NCBI GenBank assembly: GCA_021848555.1
Contig: JAJZUN010000045.1
Location: forward strand, 1-11,577
Origin: Pseudomonadota bacterium
GTDB lineage: Bacteria; Pseudomonadota; Gammaproteobacteria; Burkholderiales; SG8-39
DNA length: 11,577 bases
Reading direction: 5' to 3'
Shown here: positions 1 to 6,059 of the stretch, piece by piece
Layout: each line of letters opens with the position of its first letter
Numbering within the stretch: position 1 is the first letter of the stretch
Program-made: the position numbers and the translations under genes
The notes under the pieces: generated by a model
What the model saw: the letters and a program-made list of their open reading frames with translations, nothing else
What the model was told of the DNA's origin: nothing
Database searches by the model: none

Positions 1-152
1 TGGTCCGCGCCTGGGTGCCGGGCAAGTATCTGACCCTGGGCACCGACGGCTTCGGCCGCAGCGACACGCGCGCCGCGCTGCGGGGTTTCTTCGGCGTCGA
101 TGCGCAGGGTATTGCGCAGGCGGCCGTGCGCGCCGTGTCTACGGCCGAATGA
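1..152 (+). CDS. C-terminal end of an AceE-type 2-oxoacid (pyruvate) dehydrogenase E1, partial
   Basis: Reading from base 3, fifty codons are open to a TGA at 150-152. The peptide contains the block YLTLGTDGFGRSDTR followed by a short LRGFFGVD segment. This block is characteristic of the C-terminal domain of homodimeric E1 enzymes (AceE and its paralogues), which decarboxylate pyruvate or a related 2-oxoacid with thiamine diphosphate and pass the acyl group to a lipoyl E2. The rest of the gene lies upstream of the window. After GVD only about 16 residues remain (ending STAE), fewer than in E. coli AceE, where roughly 40 more follow. It may therefore be a shortened paralogue (for example MdeB-like) rather than the main PDH E1. 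The family assignment is strong; the substrate is not determined. It converges on the Bug gene, with 36 bases between the stops and no obvious terminator. Confidence 0.8.
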   Translation, partial: VRAWVPGKYLTLGTDGFGRSDTRAALRGFFGVDAQGIAQAAVRAVSTAE

Positions 153-188
153 CGGGCTGGGGCGTGCCTTGCGCGCGCTCCCGCGGCA

Positions 189-1145
189 TCATTCGGGTTT
201 GATGCCGGCGTCCTTCACCCACTTCGCCCACTTGTCGAGTTCGACCTGCAGGAAGCCGCCGAATTCCTCGGGCGTGCCGGTGCCCATCACTTCCAGCCCG
301 ATATTGTTCAGGCGCTCGCGCACTTCGGGGCGGGTGAGCACCGCGCGCAGATCGGCGTTGAGCCGGACGACGATTTCTTTCGGCGTTCCTGCCGGCGCCA
401 GCACGCCGTTCCAGGAGGTGAGGGCGAAGCCGGGCAGGGTTTCGCTCATCGCCGGCAGGCCGGGCAGGAGCGCGGTACGTTTGTTCGTCGCGGCGAGCGC
501 GCGCATCCTGCCGTTCTTGATGTGCGGCAGTCCGGTGCCGAAATCGATGAAATAGAACTGGGTCTGTCCGCTGATCAGGTCGGTTGCCGCCTGCGGGCTG
601 GACTTGTAGGCCACCGCCACGGCATCGATGCCCGACATCACGCGCATGGTCTCGCCCGCGACCTGGGCCGTGCTCGATGCGTAGGGAAACGACAGTTTGC
701 CCGGATTGGCCTTGGCGTAGGCGATCAGTTCGGCCGTGGTCTTGACCGGCACGGCATTATTCACCACCAGTGCGAAGGGCACCTCGCCCACCAGCAGGAT
801 GGGCGAGAAATCCTTGATCGGATCGTAGGGCAGCTTCTTGAACATGGCCGGATTGGCCGAGTGGCTGGTGTTGGTGGTCATGAACAGGGTGTAGCCGTCC
901 GGGGCCGCCTTGGCCACGTACTCGGCGGCGATCTGGCCGCTCGCGCCCGGTTTCGGGTCGACGATTACCGGCTGGCCGAGGCGCTCCGTCAGCGCCTGCG
1001 CGACCACGCGGGCGATGCTGTCGGTGGCGCTGCCCGCGGCGAAGGGCACCACGATCCTGACCGGCTTGTTCGGATATTGCGCCTGGGCGGCGCAGGCGAG
1101 CAGGGAAAAAAGCAACAACATGGCCAGACGCGGAACCGTTTTCAT
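189..1145 (-). CDS. Bug/TctC-family periplasmic solute-binding protein
   Basis: Encodes about 318 residues with an N-terminal signal peptide: MK start, a hydrophobic core LAMLLLFSLLACAA, and probable cleavage after AQA at residue 22. The mature protein opens with PNKPVRIVVPFAAGSATD, the hallmark of the Bug/TctC family. These are Venus-flytrap receptors that bind carboxylates or other small organic solutes in the periplasm, usually for tripartite tricarboxylate transporters. A further typical block, SANPAMFKKLPYDPIKDF, follows at about residues 100-115. The ATG at 1145 is preferred over an in-frame start at 1166 because a strong AGGAGGT lies at 1155-1149 and the signal peptide then begins at MKTV. 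No TctA/TctB membrane genes are visible, so it is an orphan receptor here, as is common in Burkholderiales. It lies 35 bases downstream of the cupin gene on the same strand, probably co-transcribed. The ligand cannot be read from the sequence. Confidence 0.9.
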   Translation of the reverse strand: MKTVPRLAMLLLFSLLACAAQAQYPNKPVRIVVPFAAGSATDSIARVVAQALTERLGQPVIVDPKPGASGQIAAEYVAKAAPDGYTLFMTTNTSHSANPAMFKKLPYDPIKDFSPILLVGEVPFALVVNNAVPVKTTAELIAYAKANPGKLSFPYASSTAQVAGETMRVMSGIDAVAVAYKSSPQAATDLISGQTQFYFIDFGTGLPHIKNGRMRALAATNKRTALLPGLPAMSETLPGFALTSWNGVLAPAGTPKEIVVRLNADLRAVLTRPEVRERLNNIGLEVMGTGTPEEFGGFLQVELDKWAKWVKDAGIKPE

Positions 1146-1180
1146 GCGACCTCCTGGAGAGCCCAAAATCGAAATTTGCC

Positions 1181-1576
1181 CTAGCCTTTGATCGTGTTCT
1201 CGGCCGATTCGCCGTAGGGCGGGGCATAGATTACCAGAACCCGCGCCGGCGTGTCGCTGGTCACGGTGAAGGTATGGCGCATGCCGGCCGGGAAGAAACA
1301 GCAGTCGCCGGGTCCGAGTTCGCGCGTCTGGCCGTCCACTTCGGCCAGGGCGCGGCCCTCGAGCAGATAGCAGACCTGTTCGATGCCGGGATGGCGGTGC
1401 GGCAGCGCGCCCTTGCCCTTCTCTATTACGCCTAGGACCACTTCGAGCTTGGCCGCGCCCACGGTCTCGGGGCCGATCAGGCGGTAATTGGTGGTGCCGA
1501 CATGGTTCGCCGGGTGATAGGGCGCCACCGATTGCTGGTTGACGAAGTAATTCGGGGGGGAATGTTCGCGGGCCAT
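1181..1576 (-). CDS. Small single-domain cupin protein
   Basis: Encodes 131 residues. Both cupin motifs are visible. Motif 1 is G-x5-H-x-H-x3-E at residues 54-66 (H60, H62, E66), followed by YLLEG. Motif 2 is G-x5-P-x-G-x2-H at residues 90-101, with H101. Together they give a complete 3-His/1-Glu metal site in a beta-barrel. Proteins of this size include small-molecule binders, isomerases and dioxygenases, so the activity is open. The ATG at 1576 was chosen because the longer open frame upstream would run through the hemA promoter region and has no cupin-like sequence; the ribosome-binding site is weak. The gene is transcribed divergently from hemA and sits just upstream of the Bug receptor gene, which suggests a role in handling the same small molecule (inference). 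A run of seven C near codons 6-8 is the only low-complexity stretch. Confidence 0.85.
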   Translation of the reverse strand: MAREHSPPNYFVNQQSVAPYHPANHVGTTNYRLIGPETVGAAKLEVVLGVIEKGKGALPHRHPGIEQVCYLLEGRALAEVDGQTRELGPGDCCFFPAGMRHTFTVTSDTPARVLVIYAPPYGESAENTIKG

Positions 1577-1613
1577 GGCAGTCTCAGCTTTTAGTTTCGG
1601 GTATTCTAGCCGC

Positions 1614-1627
1614 TTGATCCAGATCAA
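1614..1627. promoter_or_regulatory. FNR/ANR-type binding site
   Basis: TTGATCCAGATCAA is a perfect match to the FNR/ANR half-site pair TTGAT-N4-ATCAA. It lies between the divergent cupin and hemA starts. Its centre (1620.5) is about 51 bases upstream of the start point predicted from the hemA -10 element, one helical turn further than the usual class II position of -41.5. It also overlaps possible promoter elements for the minus-strand cupin gene (TAGAAT read on the minus strand at 1607-1602). It could therefore activate hemA when oxygen is low, repress the cupin-Bug pair, or do both. FNR/ANR control of hemA is documented in E. coli and Pseudomonas aeruginosa; here it is inferred from the match. 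Confidence 0.7.
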
Positions 1628-1659
1628 ACGCAAGCAAAGACTAAGCCATTGACTTGGCT

Positions 1660-1665
1660 TATAAT
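1660..1665 (+). promoter_or_regulatory. Predicted -10 element of the hemA promoter
   Basis: A perfect TATAAT, 77 bases upstream of the hemA start codon, predicts transcription start near 1672. The positions 16-18 bases upstream contain no good -35 hexamer, which fits an activator-dependent promoter. A TTGACT at 1649-1654 is only 5 bases away and cannot be its -35 element. Confidence 0.55.
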
Positions 1666-1674
1666 TAGCCAATC

Positions 1675-1718
1675 CGGAATTGGAAGGGACGACGCGACGC
1701 GGGCGCCCTTCAATTCCG
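1675..1718 (+). promoter_or_regulatory. Long hairpin in the hemA 5' leader
   Basis: The arms CGGAATTGGAAGGG (1675-1688) and CCCTTCAATTCCG (1706-1718) are complementary over 13 pairs with one bulged G. The loop is about 17 bases and contains the self-complementary GGGCGCCC, which offers an alternative pairing. The hairpin would start within a few bases of the predicted 5' end of the hemA transcript and end 23 bases before the ATG. No U-run follows, so it does not look like an intrinsic terminator. It may stabilise the 5' end, act as a translational control structure, or serve as a palindromic DNA site; the function is unknown. Confidence 0.6.
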
Positions 1719-1741
1719 CTGCCCGAACCAGCGGAAACCAC

Positions 1742-2995
1742 ATGCAGCTTTACGCCCTAGGCCTGAATCACAACACCGCCCCGCTCGCGATCCGCGAGCA
1801 GATGGTGTTTCACGCCGAAAAACTGCAGGCGGCGCTGCGCGAACTGACCCAGGCCAAGCCGGTGGGCGAGGCCGCGATTCTTTCCACCTGCAATCGCACC
1901 GAGCTGTATTGTTCTTCGACCGAGCCGCAGGAGGCGCTGCATTGGCTGGCGGAATACCAGCGCATGAAGCCGCAGGAGTTGAAGCCCTACCTCTACACCC
2001 TGCCCAAGGAACAGGCGGTGCGCCATGCGTTTCGCGTGGCTTCGGGCCTGGAATCCATGGTGCTGGGCGAGCCGCAGATCCTGGGCCAGATGAAGGAAGC
2101 GGTGCGCCAGGCCGAATCGGCCGGCACCTTGGGAACCCTGCTGCACAAATTGTTCCAGCGCTCGTTCGCGGTGGCGAAGGAGGTGCGCACCAACACCCAG
2201 ATCGGCGCCAATGTGGTGTCGATGGCGGCGGCCTCGGTGAAGCTGGCCGCGCGCATTTTCCCTAGCCTGAAAGAGCAGAAGATCCTGTTCATCGGCGCGG
2301 GCGAGATGATAGAGCTCTGCGCCACCCATTTCGCCGCGCAGCAGCCGCGCGCCATTACCGTGGCCAGCCGCACGCTGGAGCGGGCGCGCGCGCTGGCGCA
2401 CCGCTTCAACGGCCAGGCGATCGAGCTGCGCGACCTCTCGGACAAACTGCACGAATACGATATCGTGGTGTCCTGCACCGCGAGCTCGCTTCCCATCCTC
2501 GGCAAGGGGACGGTGGAGCGCGCGATCAAGGCGCGCCGCCACCGGCCCATGTTCATGGTGGACCTGGCGGTGCCGCGCGACATCGAGCCCGAGGTCGCGG
2601 GCATGGACGACGTGTTCCTCTACACCGTGGACGACCTGGGTCAGATGGTCAAGACCGGCGCCGATGCGCGCCAGTCGGCGGTGGCGCAGGCCGAGGCCAT
2701 CATCGAAACCAACGTCGGCGGTTTTCTGCACTGGATGTCGGCGCGCGATCTGGTGCCGACGATACGCGCCCTGCGCAGCCATGCGGAAGAAGCGCGCGGC
2801 GAGGAAGTGCAGCGCGCGCTGAAGCTGCTTGCGCGCGGCGACGATCCGAAGCTGGTCCTGGAGGCGTTGTCGCACGGGCTCACCAACAAACTGATGCATG
2901 CGCCCACCCAGGCGCTCAACGAAGCGTCCGCCGAAGAGCGGACCCGGCTCACCGAGCTGGTGTCCCGCCTGTACCAGATCCGCAGCCCGCGCTAG
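1742..2995 (+). CDS. hemA: Glutamyl-tRNA reductase
   Basis: Encodes 417 residues, normal for the family. HemA reduces glutamyl-tRNA(Glu) with NADPH to glutamate-1-semialdehyde, the committed step of tetrapyrrole synthesis by the C5 route. The N-terminal catalytic domain has [13 protein letters not shown] (residues 7-19) and [10 protein letters not shown] with the nucleophile Cys50, then VRHAF (H95) and [16 protein letters not shown] (101-116). The NADPH domain has the loop GAGEM at 185-189 and the typical [11 protein letters not shown] at 273-283. A helical dimerisation domain ends the protein. The ATG at 1742 starts the family-typical [11 protein letters not shown]; the longer open frame to 1649 is promoter and leader. 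The ribosome-binding site is weak (CGGAAA). It heads the hemA-prfA-prmC cluster, 26 bases before prfA, an order shared with many proteobacteria. Control by an FNR-type factor and a leader hairpin is suggested by the upstream sequence. Confidence 0.97.
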   Translation: MQLYALGLNHNTAPLAIREQMVFHAEKLQAALRELTQAKPVGEAAILSTCNRTELYCSSTEPQEALHWLAEYQRMKPQELKPYLYTLPKEQAVRHAFRVASGLESMVLGEPQILGQMKEAVRQAESAGTLGTLLHKLFQRSFAVAKEVRTNTQIGANVVSMAAASVKLAARIFPSLKEQKILFIGAGEMIELCATHFAAQQPRAITVASRTLERARALAHRFNGQAIELRDLSDKLHEYDIVVSCTASSLPILGKGTVERAIKARRHRPMFMVDLAVPRDIEPEVAGMDDVFLYTVDDLGQMVKTGADARQSAVAQAEAIIETNVGGFLHWMSARDLVPTIRALRSHAEEARGEEVQRALKLLARGDDPKLVLEALSHGLTNKLMHAPTQALNEASAEERTRLTELVSRLYQIRSPR

Positions 2996-3021
2996 CCGGC
3001 TGCGCTGCTGCGTTCCGTTCC

Positions 3022-4110
3022 ATGAAGACCTCTATTGCCTCGAAACTGGAGCAGCTTGTGCGCCGCCTGGGCGAACTGACCCGGCTGTTGTCCAGCGAGG
3101 ACGTGGCGCGCGACATGGACAGCTACCGCAAGCTCACGCGCGAACACGCCGAGATCACACCGGTGGTCGAGTTGTACCAGTCGTTCAAGCAGGCGGAAGC
3201 CGACGCGCACACGGCGCAGGACATGCTCGCCGATCCGCAGATGAAAACCTTCGCCGAGGTCGAAATCCGCGAGGCGCGGGAGCGCATGGCGGCGATCGAA
3301 GTCAAGCTGCAGAAGTTGCTGCTGCCGCGCGATCCGGACGACGAACGCAACACCTTCCTCGAAATCCGTGCCGGCACCGGCGGCGACGAGTCCGCGCTGT
3401 TCGCGGGCGACTTGTTCCGCATGTACACGCGCTTTGCCGAACGCAACCGCTGGCAGGTGGAGGTCATTTCGGAGAGTCCGTCCGAGATCGGCGGCTACAA
3501 GGAGGTGATCGCCAAGATCGTCGGCCAGGGGGTGTTTTCCAAGCTCAAGTTCGAATCCGGCGGCCACCGGGTGCAGCGCGTACCGGCGACCGAGACCCAG
3601 GGGCGGATCCATACCTCGGCCTGCACCGTCGCGGTGATGCCGGAAGCCGACGAGATCAACGACGTGGTGATCAATCCCGCGGAAATCCGCGTCGACACCT
3701 TCCGCGCCTCAGGTGCCGGCGGACAGCACATCAACAAGACCGATTCGGCCGTGCGCATCACGCATCTGCCCACCGGCATCGTGGTCGAATGCCAGGACGG
3801 GCGTTCGCAGCACAAGAACAAGGCGCAGGCCATGTCGGTGCTGGCGGCGCGCATCAAGGACAAGCAGCTGCGGGAGGCGGCGGCGAAGCAGGCGGCAACG
3901 CGCAAGAGCCTGATCGGCAGCGGCGACCGTTCCGAGCGCATCCGCACCTACAACTTTCCGCAGGGGCGCGTCACCGACCACCGCATCAACCTGACGCTGT
4001 ACAAAATCCAGGCCATCATGGACGGCGACCTCGGCGAACTGACCGGGGCGCTGGTCGCCGAGCACCAGGCCGAGCAGCTTGCCGCCCTGGGCGAGGACGC
4101 GGCGGCCTGA
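3022..4110 (+). CDS. prfA: Peptide chain release factor 1
   Basis: Encodes 362 residues, the usual RF1 length. RF1 recognises UAA and UAG in the ribosomal A site and triggers hydrolysis of peptidyl-tRNA. The codon-recognition tripeptide PAT lies at residues 188-190 within [16 protein letters not shown], which marks RF1 and not RF2. The catalytic GGQ lies at 233-235 in [16 protein letters not shown]; its glutamine is the target of the methyltransferase encoded next door. The N-terminal segment [12 protein letters not shown] aligns well with known RF1 starts and supports the ATG at 3022, although no Shine-Dalgarno sequence is visible in the 26-base gap after hemA. Translation may therefore depend on coupling to hemA (inference). 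Confidence 0.98.
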   Translation: MKTSIASKLEQLVRRLGELTRLLSSEDVARDMDSYRKLTREHAEITPVVELYQSFKQAEADAHTAQDMLADPQMKTFAEVEIREARERMAAIEVKLQKLLLPRDPDDERNTFLEIRAGTGGDESALFAGDLFRMYTRFAERNRWQVEVISESPSEIGGYKEVIAKIVGQGVFSKLKFESGGHRVQRVPATETQGRIHTSACTVAVMPEADEINDVVINPAEIRVDTFRASGAGGQHINKTDSAVRITHLPTGIVVECQDGRSQHKNKAQAMSVLAARIKDKQLREAAAKQAATRKSLIGSGDRSERIRTYNFPQGRVTDHRINLTLYKIQAIMDGDLGELTGALVAEHQAEQLAALGEDAAA

Positions 4111-4143
4111 ACCCCGGGCTGACAGCGTGACGACCCGGACGTG

Positions 4144-4980
4144 ATGACCATCGCGCAACTCCTGGCGCAGAGCGGCCTGCCGCCTCTGGAAGCGCGCATG
4201 CTGCTCGAACGGGTGCTGGAACAAACGCGCGCCTGGCTGATCGCGCATGCGGACGAAGCGGCGGGGCCTGAGGCCGAGAAGGCTTTTGCCGCCCTGGTCG
4301 AGCGCCGCCACCGGGGCGAGCCGATCGCCTACATTTTGGGCAAGCGCGAATTCTACGGCCTCGAATTCCAGGTCACGCGCGCGGTGCTGATCCCGCGACC
4401 CGAAACGGAGTTGCTGGTGGACCTCGCGCTGGCGCGCATTCCCGAGCAAGCGGCGCTGCGCGTGCTCGACCTCGGAACCGGCAGCGGCGCGATCGCCGTG
4501 GCGCTGGCGAAGGCGCGGCCGCAGGCGCGGCTGACCGCGGTGGAACTGGACTACGCCGCGCTTTCGGTCGCCCGCGCCAACGCGAAACAGCACGCTGTCA
4601 GCGTGCGATTCTTTTGCGGCGACTGGTTCGGCGCGCTGCAGGCAGAGCGCTTCGACCTGATCGTGTCCAATCCGCCCTATGTCGCCGCCGGGGATGCACA
4701 CCTGGAGCTGGGCGACGTGCGCTTCGAACCGCAGCGCGCCCTCGTAGGCGGCGCGGATGGCCTCGCTTGCATCCGCGCCATCGTGGGCAAAGCAGGCGCT
4801 CACCTGAATCAGGGCGCATGGCTTTTGTTTGAGCACGGCTACGATCAGGCCGCGGCCTGCCGCGCGCTGCTCGAAGCCGAAGGCTACGGCGAGGTGCAAT
4901 CCTGGCCCGACCTGGCGGGAATCCTGCGCGTGAGCGGCGGCGTGCGGGCGCCGGCCGACACCGAAAGCGCCGCAAATTAG
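4144..4980 (+). CDS. prmC: Release factor glutamine N5-methyltransferase
   Basis: Encodes 278 residues. PrmC (HemK) transfers a methyl group from S-adenosylmethionine to the glutamine of the GGQ motif in RF1 and RF2, raising termination efficiency. An N-terminal helical domain binds the release factor. IPRPETELLVD follows at 83-93, the SAM-binding loop VLDLGTGSGAIAVAL is at 107-121, and the substrate-glutamine motif NPPYV is at 176-180. A GTG directly in front (4141) is an alternative start; ATG at 4144 gives the usual MTIAQLL-like beginning. It follows its substrate gene prfA by 33 bases. Strong Shine-Dalgarno sequence is lacking. The C-terminal tail after residue 266 (from GVRAPADTESAAN) is unremarkable. 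Confidence 0.97.
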   Translation: MTIAQLLAQSGLPPLEARMLLERVLEQTRAWLIAHADEAAGPEAEKAFAALVERRHRGEPIAYILGKREFYGLEFQVTRAVLIPRPETELLVDLALARIPEQAALRVLDLGTGSGAIAVALAKARPQARLTAVELDYAALSVARANAKQHAVSVRFFCGDWFGALQAERFDLIVSNPPYVAAGDAHLELGDVRFEPQRALVGGADGLACIRAIVGKAGAHLNQGAWLLFEHGYDQAAACRALLEAEGYGEVQSWPDLAGILRVSGGVRAPADTESAAN

Positions 4981-5015
4981 CGCCCGCCATTAATCCAAGG
5001 AAGGCAAAGATCGCG

Positions 5016-5510
5016 ATGACCGCTGCAAGCACGCCGAAAAGCAATACCCTGCCCTACGGCGTGACGCCGCTGGACCAGGTGAAACACCTGAGCGGCCTGG
5101 AATTCATGCGCGGCATACTCGAAGGCCGGTTTCCGCCGGCACCGATCACCGCCGCGCTCAAGTTCGAATTGACCGAAGTCGAGCACGGCTGCGCGGTGTT
5201 CGAAGGCGAGCCCGAATTCGCCTATTACAATCCCATCGGCAGCGTGCACGGTGGTTACGCCGCCACGCTGCTCGACTCCTGCATGGGCTGTGCGGTGCAT
5301 ACCGTGCTGCCCGCGGGGCAGGCCTACACCACGCTGGAATTCAAGATCAATTTCGTGCGCGCCATGACCGACCAGACCGGGCGCGTGCGCGCCGAGGGGC
5401 GGGTGATCCATCCGGGCAATTGCGCCGCCACGGCGGAAGGCAAGCTCTACGACGCGCGGGGCAAGCTGCTGGCCCACGCCACCACCACCTGCATGATTTT
5501 TCCGATTTGA
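5016..5510 (+). CDS. PaaI-family hotdog-fold thioesterase
   Basis: Encodes 164 residues. The hotdog-fold hallmark is YYNPIGSVHGGYAATLLDS at 70-88, with H78-G79-G80 and D87 at positions typical of acyl-CoA thioesterases of the PaaI/YdiI group. A second conserved stretch, YTTLEFKINFVRAM, follows at about 104-117. It should hydrolyse an acyl- or aryl-CoA thioester in the cytoplasm; the natural substrate cannot be told. AAGGAAGG lies about 12 bases before the ATG at 5016 and supports the start. It is on the same strand 35 bases after prmC with no terminator between them, so it is probably the last gene of the hemA unit, though its function has no evident link to the others. Confidence 0.9.
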   Translation: MTAASTPKSNTLPYGVTPLDQVKHLSGLEFMRGILEGRFPPAPITAALKFELTEVEHGCAVFEGEPEFAYYNPIGSVHGGYAATLLDSCMGCAVHTVLPAGQAYTTLEFKINFVRAMTDQTGRVRAEGRVIHPGNCAATAEGKLYDARGKLLAHATTTCMIFPI

Positions 5511-5538
5511 AACAGGCCGCGTGCGGCCCCGGACCCTG

Positions 5539-5568
5539 TTGACCGGGGGGGCGTCGGGCCGGTAGAAT
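5539..5568 (+). promoter_or_regulatory. Sigma70-type promoter of grxD
   Basis: TTGACC at 5539-5544 and TAGAAT at 5563-5568 are separated by 18 bases, a good housekeeping promoter. Start of transcription is predicted near 5575, about 40 bases before the grxD ATG. A run of seven G lies in the spacer. Confidence 0.6.
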
Positions 5569-5570
5569 GC

Positions 5571-5595
5571 AAACCTGAGGAAATTACTCAAGTAT
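5571..5595 (+). promoter_or_regulatory. Probable IscR type-1-like operator over the grxD start point
   Basis: This 25-base segment has half-sites around ACCTGAGG and ACTCAAGTAT separated by AAATT. Compared by eye with the E. coli type-1 IscR consensus as remembered (ATASYYGACTR, then WWW, then YAGTCRRSTAT), 21 of 25 positions agree. The mismatches fall at positions 2, 9, 10 and 17. It starts just after the -10 element and covers the predicted transcription start, where [2Fe-2S]-IscR would repress. The downstream gene works in Fe-S cluster trafficking, which makes this target sensible. No iscR gene is in the window. Confidence 0.5.
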
Positions 5596-5614
5596 TCGCG
5601 AACAGGAGTCGTTA

Positions 5615-5923
5615 ATGGACACGCAAGAACTGATCAAACAACAGGTTTCGGGCCATCCGGTGGTGCTTTACATGAAAGGCACGCCGCAGGCGCCGCAGTG
5701 CGGTTTTTCCGCCAACGCGATAGCCATGCTCAATGCCTGCGGCGCGAGAGACGTATTCACCGTGGACGTGCTGGCCAATCCCGAGATACGCCAGGGCATC
5801 AAGACCTACGCCAACTGGCCGACCATCCCCCAGCTCTACGTCAAGGGCGAATTCGTCGGCGGTTCGGACATCATGGGCGAAATGTACCAGTCGGGCGAGC
5901 TGCAGAAGCTGTTGGGCGCGTGA
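5615..5923 (+). CDS. grxD: Monothiol glutaredoxin (CGFS type, Grx4/GrxD)
   Basis: Encodes 102 residues, a single glutaredoxin domain of normal length. The active site is CGFS at residues 29-32, preceded by KGTPQAPQ, and the glutathione-binding segment WPTIPQLYVKGEFVGGSDI is at 68-86. CGFS glutaredoxins bind a glutathione-ligated [2Fe-2S] cluster as dimers or with BolA and hand clusters to client proteins; they have little classical disulfide reductase activity. A good CAGGAG lies 8 bases before the ATG. It has its own promoter with an IscR-like operator, so it is probably transcribed separately from the thioesterase. It is the last core gene before the AT-rich insert. Confidence 0.97.
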   Translation: MDTQELIKQQVSGHPVVLYMKGTPQAPQCGFSANAIAMLNACGARDVFTVDVLANPEIRQGIKTYANWPTIPQLYVKGEFVGGSDIMGEMYQSGELQKLLGA

Positions 5924-6059
5924 GGCGCAATTTGGCGATTCGACTTGATCGGTACGCCGCCGATGTGACAGTCGGTGCGGTTGCCCTGCGGATAGCCGGG
6001 ACATATCAGCGCCGTTAGAGTGGCTCCGCGATTGCGCGATGCCAACCTGGAGGCGAATA

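Noticed and set aside
522..1184. Long + strand frame antisense to the Bug gene
   Set aside because: It is a by-product of high GC opposite a clearly coding, signal-peptide-bearing gene; its translation is histidine/arginine-rich and matches no family.
1649..1654. TTGACT as the -35 element of the hemA promoter
   Set aside because: It is only 5 bases from the TATAAT, and no -10-like hexamer lies 16-18 bases downstream.
4141..4143. GTG at 4141 as the prmC start
   Set aside because: The ATG immediately after it gives the family-typical start; the difference is one residue and neither has a distinct ribosome-binding site.
5515..5528. GGCCGCGTGCGGCC hairpin after the thioesterase gene as a terminator
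   Set aside because: The stem is short with a tiny loop, and C/G-rich sequence follows instead of a T-run. A Rho-dependent end cannot be excluded.
5924..6059. Possible small genes or a tRNA between grxD and the insert
   Set aside because: The open frames here are antisense or continuation shadows without start signals, and no cloverleaf could be drawn. The ATCGG/CCGAT hairpin at 5948-5964 has no T-run.
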